The translations under genes and the position numbers were made by a program. This document shows, piece by piece, positions 14,402-19,117 of a stretch of 19,117 nt of DNA; position 1 is the first letter of the stretch, and each line of letters opens with the position of its first letter. The notes under the pieces were generated by a model that did not search any database, had not been told where the DNA came from, and saw only the letters and a list, made by a program, of their open reading frames with translations. This stretch comes from Zymomonas sp. (GTDB lineage: Bacteria > Pseudomonadota > Alphaproteobacteria > Sphingomonadales > Sphingomonadaceae): the NCBI GenBank assembly GCA_027489105.1, contig JAIYAJ010000535.1, forward strand, positions 1 through 19,117, read 5' to 3'.

Positions 14402-14426
14402 GGCGCGGGGCTTCCGGCTCCGCGCC
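14402..14426 (+). terminator. GC hairpin between bamB and der
   Basis: GGCGCGGGG (14402-14410) pairs with CTCCGCGCC (14418-14426), nine pairs including one G-U, around loop CTTCCGG. No T tract follows. It may be an RNA-stabilising or partial termination element that sets der expression separately from bamB. Confidence 0.35.
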
Positions 14427-14481
14427 GCACAGCTGAAGACTCGGGCTAAACAAAAGGCTCGCGGCCCTGTATGGGGCCCCG

Positions 14482-15858
14482 ATGAAACATCTCCCCACCG
14501 TTGCCATCGTCGGCCGCCCGAACGTCGGCAAGTCGACGCTGTTCAATCGTCTCGTCGGCAAGAAGCTCGCTCTGGTCGACGATCGTCCCGGCGTGACCCG
14601 CGATCGGCGCGAGGGCGATGCGTCGCTGCTCGGCATGGAATTCAAGATCGTCGACACGGCGGGCTTCGAGACCGACGATCCCGAAACGCTGCCCGGCCGG
14701 ATGCGGGCGCAGACCCAGGCTGCTGTGGACGAGGCCGACGTCGCCCTGTTCATGATCGATGCGCGCGCCGGCCTGACCCCGCTCGATGAGCAGATCGCCA
14801 ACTGGCTGCGCAGTTCGGACACGCCCGTCATCGTCGTCGCCAACAAGGCCGAGGGCAAGGCCGCCGAACATGGCGTCTATGAATCCTTCGGCCTGGGCCT
14901 GGGCGAGCCGGTGCCGCTGTCGGCCGAGCATGGCGAAGGCATTGTCGACCTGTTCGATGCGCTGCGCCCGCATGTCGAGCGCGAGGAAGAAGAGGGTTTC
15001 GGCGAAGAAGAAGACAGCGAGGACGAGGAAGCCCGCGGCCCGCTCAAGCTCGCCATCGTGGGGCGCCCCAATGCCGGCAAGTCGACCCTGATCAACCAGA
15101 TCCTCGGCGAACAGCGGATGATCACCGGACCAGAGGCCGGCATTACCCGCGATTCGATCGCGATCGACTGGGACTGGCACGCGCCCGATGGCCAGGTCCG
15201 CAAGGTCCGCCTGATCGACACCGCCGGTATGCGCAAGCGCGCCAAGGTGCAGGACAAGCTGGAGAAGCTGTCGGTCGCCGATGGCCTGCGCGCCGTGGAT
15301 TTTGCCGAGGTCGTCGTGCTGCTGCTCGATGCGACCCTCGGGCTCGAGGCGCAGGACCTGCGCATCGCCGACAAGGTGCTGCAGGAAGGCCGCGCCCTGA
15401 TCATCGCTTTGAGCAAATGGGATGTGGCCGTCGATCCGCCGTCCTTGTTCCAGGGCGTGCGTGCGGCGCTCGACGAGGGGTTGGCGCAGGTCAAGGGCCT
15501 GCCGCTGCTGACCGTCTCGGGCGCGACCGGGCGCGGCGTCGACCAGCTGCTGCAGGTCGCGCATGAAACGCGCGAAGCCTGGTCGCTGCGCGTCTCCACC
15601 GGCCGACTCAACCGCTGGTTCGAAAAGGCGATCGAGGCCAACCCGCCGCCGGCGCCGGGCGGCAAGCGGATCAAGCTGCGCTATCTGACCCAGGCGCGCA
15701 CGCGGCCGCCGAGCTTCATTTTGTTCGGGACGCGGGTCGATCAGCTGCCGGAGAGCTATCGCCGTTATCTGGTCAACGGCATCAGGCGCGAGCTGGGCTT
15801 CGGCGCGGTGCCGGTGCGGCTGACCGTGCGCGCGCCGCGCAACCCCTTCGACGATTGA
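14482..15858 (+). CDS. der: ribosome assembly GTPase Der (EngA)
   Basis: The 458-residue protein has two consecutive GTPase domains and a C-terminal KH-like domain. First domain: P-loop GRPNVGKST (11-19), VDTAGFE, NKAE (121-124). Second: GRPNAGKST (from 194), IDTAGMRKR, and the G4 motif as SKWD (311-314) in place of the usual NKWD. The linker (about 166-187) is extremely acidic, as often seen in Der. The C-terminus ends with VPVRLTVRAPRNPF. Der is an essential factor in 50S maturation. ATG 14482 lacks a strong ribosome-binding site but begins directly at the first beta strand. Confidence 0.97.
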   Translation: MKHLPTVAIVGRPNVGKSTLFNRLVGKKLALVDDRPGVTRDRREGDASLLGMEFKIVDTAGFETDDPETLPGRMRAQTQAAVDEADVALFMIDARAGLTPLDEQIANWLRSSDTPVIVVANKAEGKAAEHGVYESFGLGLGEPVPLSAEHGEGIVDLFDALRPHVEREEEEGFGEEEDSEDEEARGPLKLAIVGRPNAGKSTLINQILGEQRMITGPEAGITRDSIAIDWDWHAPDGQVRKVRLIDTAGMRKRAKVQDKLEKLSVADGLRAVDFAEVVVLLLDATLGLEAQDLRIADKVLQEGRALIIALSKWDVAVDPPSLFQGVRAALDEGLAQVKGLPLLTVSGATGRGVDQLLQVAHETREAWSLRVSTGRLNRWFEKAIEANPPPAPGGKRIKLRYLTQARTRPPSFILFGTRVDQLPESYRRYLVNGIRRELGFGAVPVRLTVRAPRNPFDD

Positions 15859-15860
15859 CG

Positions 15861-16070
15861 GTGACGCGGATCGACGCGCGCGGCATGCGCTGCCCCTGGC
15901 CGGTCGTCCGGCTGGCCCGTGCCGTGCGCGAGGGCGCGTCGGAGGTGCTGATCCTGGCCGACGATCCGATCGCGCCGGGCGAGATCGCGGCGCTCGCCCA
16001 GGCGCGGGGCTGGGAAGTGGTCGCGGCGGAGGAGCCGCATGGCTGGCATGTGTCGGTGCCGGCCCCCTGA
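15861..16070 (+). CDS. TusA-family sulfurtransferase-like protein
   Basis: The 69-residue protein shows the TusA/SirA signature: DARGMRCPWP with active-site Cys11 in CPxP, followed by LARAVREGASEVLILADDP and a C-terminal GWEVV-x(9)-W strand. Family members carry persulfide sulfur on that Cys to tRNA thiolation, molybdenum cofactor or sulfur metabolism enzymes; the partner here is unknown. GTG 15861 is chosen, 2 nt after the der stop; TTG 15855, overlapping that stop, is the other option. The gene is evidently the last of the yfgM-bamB-der transcript. Confidence 0.85.
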   Translation: MTRIDARGMRCPWPVVRLARAVREGASEVLILADDPIAPGEIAALAQARGWEVVAAEEPHGWHVSVPAP

Positions 16071-16084
16071 ACGGCGCCCCTCTC

Positions 16085-16113
16085 TTCGCAGCTGCAGCGG
16101 AAAACGGTCTAAT
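16085..16113 (+). promoter_or_regulatory. sigma-70-type promoter for the HPt gene
   Basis: TTCGCA (16085-16090, 4/6 match) and TCTAAT (16108-16113, 5/6 match) are separated by exactly 17 bp. The predicted start near 16120 leaves a leader of about 75 nt before the ATG at 16196. Confidence 0.5.
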
Positions 16114-16195
16114 ACGATAGTCTTAGAGTAACCGCTCGTTTACGCCACCCGCCTAGGGTGAGTCGGACCTGGCAGGGTGCGAACAGGGACGATAC

Positions 16196-16639
16196 ATGGC
16201 TCATAGCGGCATGCGTGTGGTGAACTGGACGACGTTCGGCGAGACCCGCGATCTGATCGGCAGCGATTTCGCGCGGATCCTCGGCTATTATCGCGAGGAC
16301 GCCGCCAAGTGCGTCGTCGCGGTGGAGCAGGCCTACAAGATCCGTGACGCTGTCGCGATGGTCCGTCCGGCCCATACGCTGAAGGGCGATTCACTGCAGT
16401 TCGGCGGAGAGGCGCTCGGTGCGCTGGCCGAGGAGATCGAACATAGCGCCCGCCGGAGCGTCGAGATGCAGGCGCCGCCTGAAAAGCTCGATGACGAAAT
16501 TCTGCGCTTGCGCCCGATGTTGATCGAGACGCTTGCGCAGTTCGAGCGGGAGATGGCGCGGTGCTCGGTGCCTGCCATGCCGACGACACCTTTCCGGCGA
16601 CCCGCCATGGCAGCGGGGTTCGGACGCAAGCAGGGCTGA
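16196..16639 (+). CDS. stand-alone HPt phosphotransfer protein
   Basis: The 147-residue protein is a single histidine-phosphotransfer domain. The phosphorylated His is H60 in RPAHTLKGDSLQFG, matching HxLKG. Helices before and after it (YYREDAAKCVVAVEQAY and ALAEEIEHSARR) complete the four-helix bundle. HPt proteins shuttle phosphate between response-regulator receivers in a phosphorelay. No histidine kinase or receiver gene is adjacent, so the partners are encoded elsewhere. ATG 16196 has AGGGAC nearby; ATG 16211 is an alternative. The last 25 or so residues (Pro/Arg-rich) are poorly conserved in look. Confidence 0.85.
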   Translation: MAHSGMRVVNWTTFGETRDLIGSDFARILGYYREDAAKCVVAVEQAYKIRDAVAMVRPAHTLKGDSLQFGGEALGALAEEIEHSARRSVEMQAPPEKLDDEILRLRPMLIETLAQFEREMARCSVPAMPTTPFRRPAMAAGFGRKQG

Positions 16640-16647
16640 ACGCCGAA

Positions 16648-16671
16648 ACGGCCGCTCTAGGGGGCGGCCGT
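16648..16671. terminator. stem-loop between HPt gene and bfr
   Basis: ACGGCCGC (16648-16655) pairs perfectly with GCGGCCGT (16664-16671) over an 8-nt loop, between two convergent genes. Only a broken T-rich stretch follows on the plus strand, so it may be a weak bidirectional terminator. Confidence 0.45.
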
Positions 16672-16726
16672 CGACTTGGTTTGCTCTTCCGAATCGCCCG
16701 GTGATCTTACCTGACGGGAACCCCCT

Positions 16727-17206
16727 CTATTCGTGCGCCGGCTTCGACTGAAGCTGGATGTAGTTCTGGATTCCCATCCGTTCGATCATCTCGAACTGCT
16801 TTTCGAGCATGTCGACATGCTCTTCCTCGGATTCGAGAATCGACTGCAACAGATCGCGCGTGCCGAAGTCGCGGACCTGCTCGCAATAGACGATCGCTTC
16901 CTTGAGCTGCGGGATGGCGTCATTCTCCAGCGCGAGGTCGGCCTTGAGCACCTCCTCGACCGTCTCGCCGATGCGAAGCCGGCCAAGCATCTGGAAATTG
17001 GGCAGGCCGTCGAGAAACAGGATGCGTTCGGCAAGCCGGTCGGCATGCTTCATCTCGTCGATCGATTCCTCATATTCGCACTTGGCGAGCCGCGCGACGC
17101 CCCAATGTTCGAGCATCCGGAAATGCAGGAAATATTGATTGATCGCGGTCAGCTCGTTCTTGAGCGTCTCGTTGAGAAATTCGATGACCTTTGCGTCACC
17201 CTTCAT
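16727..17206 (-). CDS. bfr: bacterioferritin
   Basis: The 159-residue protein forms a 24-mer cage that oxidises ferrous iron and stores it as ferric mineral. All key residues are at family-standard positions: ferroxidase E18, E51, H54, E94, E127 and H130, and the haem-ligating M52 (DEMKHAD). It is therefore a full haem-binding Bfr, not an inactive subunit. ATG 17206 is chosen over TTG 17218 because GGAGG lies 5 nt upstream and the normal N-terminus [12 protein letters not shown] follows. bfd lies upstream on the same strand but a terminator and a separate promoter intervene. Fur-like boxes lie just upstream of the predicted promoter. Confidence 0.97.
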   Translation of the reverse strand: MKGDAKVIEFLNETLKNELTAINQYFLHFRMLEHWGVARLAKCEYEESIDEMKHADRLAERILFLDGLPNFQMLGRLRIGETVEEVLKADLALENDAIPQLKEAIVYCEQVRDFGTRDLLQSILESEEEHVDMLEKQFEMIERMGIQNYIQLQSKPAHE

Positions 17207-17285
17207 GTGGACCTCCAATGTCGTCGAGCCGTTCGATAGACGAAATGCCCGATGCTGTGAAGGGTTCCGATCGAATACTTTCCAA

Positions 17286-17314
17286 ATTATTCAAATATAA
17301 ACAAGGGTTTGCAG
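17286..17314 (-). promoter_or_regulatory. predicted bfr promoter
   Basis: On the minus strand CTGCAA (17309-17314) and AATAAT (17286-17291, 5/6 match) stand 17 bp apart in a strikingly AT-rich stretch. The transcript would begin about 75 nt before the bfr ATG. The -35 match is weak, as expected of a regulated promoter. Confidence 0.4.
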
Positions 17315-17315
17315 C

Positions 17316-17330
17316 TGATATTCATTCGCA
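17316..17330 (-). promoter_or_regulatory. Fur-like operator, bfr proximal box
   Basis: The minus-strand sequence TGCGAATGAATATCA resembles the 7-1-7 Fur box (TGATAATnATTATCA and its TGCGA variants). It directly abuts the predicted bfr -35 and is 13/15 identical to the box at the bfd promoter (TGCGACTGACTATCA). Confidence 0.5.
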
Positions 17331-17337
17331 GCGAAAG

Positions 17338-17352
17338 CGAAAGTCATTCTCA
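17338..17352 (-). promoter_or_regulatory. Fur-like operator, bfr distal box
   Basis: The minus-strand sequence TGAGAATGACTTTCG matches the pattern TGCGAmTGAmTATCA at 12 of 15 positions. It starts exactly 22 bp from the proximal box, about two helical turns, so both would face the same side of the DNA. Confidence 0.35.
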
Positions 17353-17355
17353 CCC

Positions 17356-17383
17356 AAATAAAAAGGCCGCCCATAAGGCGGCC
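17356..17383 (-). terminator. intrinsic terminator of bfd
   Basis: On the minus strand GGCCGCC (17377-17383) and GGGCGGCC (17365-17372) form a 7-bp GC stem with a short loop, followed directly by TTTTTATTTGGG. It lies 27 bp after the bfd stop and is the clearest intrinsic terminator in the window. It separates bfd from bfr. Confidence 0.85.
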
Positions 17384-17409
17384 AGGGGAGGAATGCTGGT
17401 GCGGACAGC

Positions 17410-17580
17410 TCAGACGGCGACCGACTCTTCCTCGATGATGCTGCGGGCGAAGGGCAGGCATTGCCCGCAGCGCGGGCGCCGACCCAGCGTCTGATAGGCG
17501 CTGCGCGGGCAGCTGGCCCCCTTGCGGGCGGCGTCCCGGACATCGGATTCACGAATCGCGTTGCAGATACAAACGAGCAT
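17410..17580 (-). CDS. bfd: bacterioferritin-associated ferredoxin
   Basis: The 56-residue protein has the [2Fe-2S] ligands of the Bfd family in their usual places: C4 and C6 (VCICN) near the start, and C38-x2-C41 (RCGQC). Bfd docks on bacterioferritin and passes electrons to its haem to release stored iron as ferrous ions. ATG 17580 has GAGGTG about 6 nt upstream and gives the standard length; the frame is open beyond it but unconserved. C24 is an extra cysteine. It is neighbour to its partner bfr, with its own promoter and terminator. Confidence 0.95.
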   Translation of the reverse strand: MLVCICNAIRESDVRDAARKGASCPRSAYQTLGRRPRCGQCLPFARSIIEEESVAV

Positions 17581-17599
17581 TCGGCACCTCTCGAATCGA

Positions 17600-17628
17600 T
17601 GTTTACGGCTATTGCGACTGACTATCAA
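17600..17628 (-). promoter_or_regulatory. predicted bfd promoter
   Basis: On the minus strand TTGATA (17623-17628, 5/6 match) and TAAACA (17600-17605, 3/6 match) are 17 bp apart. The -35 lies inside the operator-like palindrome at 17609-17631. Confidence 0.45.
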
Positions 17629-17631
17629 TAG
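17609..17631. promoter_or_regulatory. Fur-like operator at the bfd promoter
   Basis: CTATTGCGACTGACTATCAA followed by TAG is an imperfect 23-bp palindrome with 6-bp perfect arms CTATTG/CAATAG. Its core TGCGACTGACTATCA (17613-17627) nearly repeats the box upstream of bfr. It covers the -35 and spacer of the predicted bfd promoter, a position suited to repression. Confidence 0.5.
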
Positions 17632-17707
17632 TTTTTGATGGCCTATGCCCCGCTTCGTCGCATCTTCGCGCTTCCCCTTGGCGGCCGGAGCCGATAGGCG
17701 CCCCGCC

Positions 17708-18493
17708 ATGGCCGGAGACAGTGATCGCAGCGCGACCGTCGCAACCGCTTTCGGGCGTGCTCGCGATTATGACTCGGCGGCTCGCGTCCAGCGTCTGGTG
17801 GCCGACGACCTCGCTCGCCGCATCGCCGCAGCGGGTGTCGCCGAACGGCCCGACATATTGGAGCTGGGGTGCGGGACCGGCTTCCTGACGGCTGCGCTGC
17901 GAGGTGCACTGACAGGCGCCCGCTGGACCATCACCGATCTGTCCCCCGCGATGGTGGAAAGAGCCCGGCTCTCGATGGCCGATGCCTTGGGGGCCGATGC
18001 GCGCTGGCTGGTGCTCGACGGCGAACGCGCCGATAGATCGCTGGGCCGCTTCGACCTGATCACCTCAAGCATGGCCTTCCAGTGGTTCGAGGATCTCCCC
18101 GGCGCGATCGGGCGGCTGGCGTCGATGCTGAAGCCCGGCGGCCTGCTCGCCTTCGCGACGATGGCGGACGGCAGCTTCGGCGAGTGGACCTCGATCGTCG
18201 AGGCGCTCGGCTGGCCGCGCGCAACACCACACTATCCGTCGGCCGAAACGATCAGCGCGATGGTCCCCGCCGGATATGACGTGCGGATCGAGCAGGTCGT
18301 CTTTCCGGATCCGCAGCGCGACGCCCGGTCCTTCCTGCGCGATCTCAAGACGATCGGGGCCGGCACTCCTGCACCCGGCTATCGGCCCTTGCCGCCGGCC
18401 GTCCTGCGCGAAGCGATGGCGCGCTTCGATGCCGGGCCGCGCATGGTGAGCTACGCGATCGCCTTCTGCCTCGTACGCGCGCCCGGCGCCTGA
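17708..18493 (+). CDS. bioC: BioC-like SAM-dependent methyltransferase
   Basis: The 261-residue class I methyltransferase has SAM-binding motif I as ELGCGTGFLT (52-61), motif II DLSPAMVERAR, and SSMAFQWFEDLPGAIGRLASMLKPGG. The opening AFGRARDYDSAARVQRLVADDLA and the MAFQWF segment are characteristic of BioC, which methylates malonyl-ACP so that fatty-acid synthesis can build the pimeloyl chain of biotin. No other biotin gene is next to it, so another small-molecule methyltransferase remains possible. ATG 17708 is chosen because the BioC-like N-terminus begins there; an earlier ATG (17645) adds an unconserved 21 residues and would run into the bfd promoter. No clear Shine-Dalgarno is seen. Confidence 0.7.
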   Translation: MAGDSDRSATVATAFGRARDYDSAARVQRLVADDLARRIAAAGVAERPDILELGCGTGFLTAALRGALTGARWTITDLSPAMVERARLSMADALGADARWLVLDGERADRSLGRFDLITSSMAFQWFEDLPGAIGRLASMLKPGGLLAFATMADGSFGEWTSIVEALGWPRATPHYPSAETISAMVPAGYDVRIEQVVFPDPQRDARSFLRDLKTIGAGTPAPGYRPLPPAVLREAMARFDAGPRMVSYAIAFCLVRAPGA

Positions 18494-18502
18494 CGGACGC
18501 GA

Positions 18503-19117
18503 TCAGCCGCTGTTGCGCAGCGCCGTGGCGATGGCGTTGATCGACAGTTGAATGCCCTCGCGCACGCGGGGGTCGTCCTCGCCCGACCGGTGCCGCTTGA
18601 GCAGTTCGATCTGCAGCAGATTGAGCGGCTCGATATAGGGCAGGCGCAGCCGGATCGACTGGTCGAGCGACGGGTTCTTCTGCAGCAGCCGGGTCTGGCG
18701 GGTGATCGACAGCAGAGCGTCCTGCGTCATCTGCCATCCGTCGCGGATTTGGCCGAAGATCGCCTTGCCCATTGCCTGATCCTCGACCAGCGCGACATAA
18801 TGTTCGGCGATGTCCATGTCGGACTTGGCGAGCACCATCTCCAGATTGGCCAGGGTCGACTGAAAAAAGGGCCAGGCTTCGAGCATCTCACGCAGCAGGC
18901 CGATGTCATTGTGGCCCTTCAGGCCATGGCCGACGCCGAACCAGCCCGGCAGCATGACGCGCGCCTGCGCCCAGCTGAACACCCAGGGGATCGCGCGCAG
19001 ATCCTCGATCCGGTCGCTCTTGGTGCGGCTGGCGGGGCGGGAGCCGATCTTGAGGTCGGCGATCTCCGCGATCGGGGTCATCTGGCGGAAGAACTGGCGG
19101 AAGCCTTCGGTCTCATA
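18503..19117 (-). CDS. ppc: phosphoenolpyruvate carboxylase, C-terminal part
   Basis: The window contains the last 204 residues; the frame is open through the right edge, so the gene (normally about 900 residues) begins beyond it. The segment shows the catalytic loop IGSRPASR, then LRAIPWVFSWAQARVMLPGW, and ends with the family-standard short tail ALRNSG. The enzyme carboxylates phosphoenolpyruvate to oxaloacetate to refill the TCA cycle. It ends 10 bp from the convergent methyltransferase gene with no evident terminator between them. Confidence 0.95.
   Translation of the reverse strand, partial: YETEGFRQFFRQMTPIAEIADLKIGSRPASRTKSDRIEDLRAIPWVFSWAQARVMLPGWFGVGHGLKGHNDIGLLREMLEAWPFFQSTLANLEMVLAKSDMDIAEHYVALVEDQAMGKAIFGQIRDGWQMTQDALLSITRQTRLLQKNPSLDQSIRLRLPYIEPLNLLQIELLKRHRSGEDDPRVREGIQLSINAIATALRNSG

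Noticed and set aside
12762..14858. 698-codon open frame on the minus strand across yfgM, bamB and der
   Set aside because: It spans three well-supported plus-strand genes and has low-complexity composition typical of an antisense shadow.

Overview
This is a GC-rich chromosomal segment with the look of an alphaproteobacterium of the order Sphingomonadales (Sphingomonas/Rhizorhabdus-like). That is an inference from gene content (gapR, the yfgM-bamB-der block, a bfr/bfd pair, a short L36, many TTG/GTG starts) and base composition; no species can be named from the sequence alone. Nearly all the DNA is ordinary core genome: no prophage, CRISPR array, insertion sequence, rRNA or tRNA was seen.

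Layout. Positions 1-5370 hold an OPT-family transporter (5' end cut off), gluQRS on the opposite strand, an HNH nuclease, a PilZ protein, and a translationally coupled pair on the minus strand (DUF4136-type lipoprotein, then an M14 carboxypeptidase). Positions 5630-6900 hold rpmJ, a HAD hydrolase that overlaps it and has no standard start codon, a 36-residue membrane microprotein behind an FNR-type box, a hairpin with a CU-rich loop, and the stump of a carboxymuconolactone-decarboxylase-like gene. Positions 6900-10440 (minus strand) hold a secreted S10 peptidase, two small poorly characterised genes (one apparently frameshifted), and pyruvate kinase. Positions 10640-12220 hold gapR, then about 450 bp of structured tandem repeat running right up to the start codon of panB. 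Positions 12240-16070 form the outer-membrane assembly/ribosome-assembly operon yfgM-bamB-der plus a TusA-like gene. Positions 16080-18500 hold an orphan HPt protein, the iron-storage pair bfr and bfd, and a BioC-like methyltransferase. The window ends inside ppc.

How genes work together. YfgM and BamB act at the Sec translocon and the BAM complex, and Der matures the 50S subunit. Bfr stores iron as ferric mineral and Bfd helps release it; both genes have a near-identical 15-bp operator-like sequence at their promoters, which fits a shared iron regulator. Pyk and Ppc both consume phosphoenolpyruvate but are far apart and not an operon.

Most interesting signals: (1) the panB leader repeat, whose three copies keep the same hairpins through compensatory base changes and whose last copy supplies the panB Shine-Dalgarno; (2) the FNR-box microprotein followed by a hairpin exposing a CCCCTCCTCCT loop; (3) the HAD gene with only CTG/ATC start choices, overlapping the rpmJ stop; (4) the shared bfr/bfd operator; (5) a frameshifted microprotein at 8553-8700. 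I see no convincing new multi-gene system.
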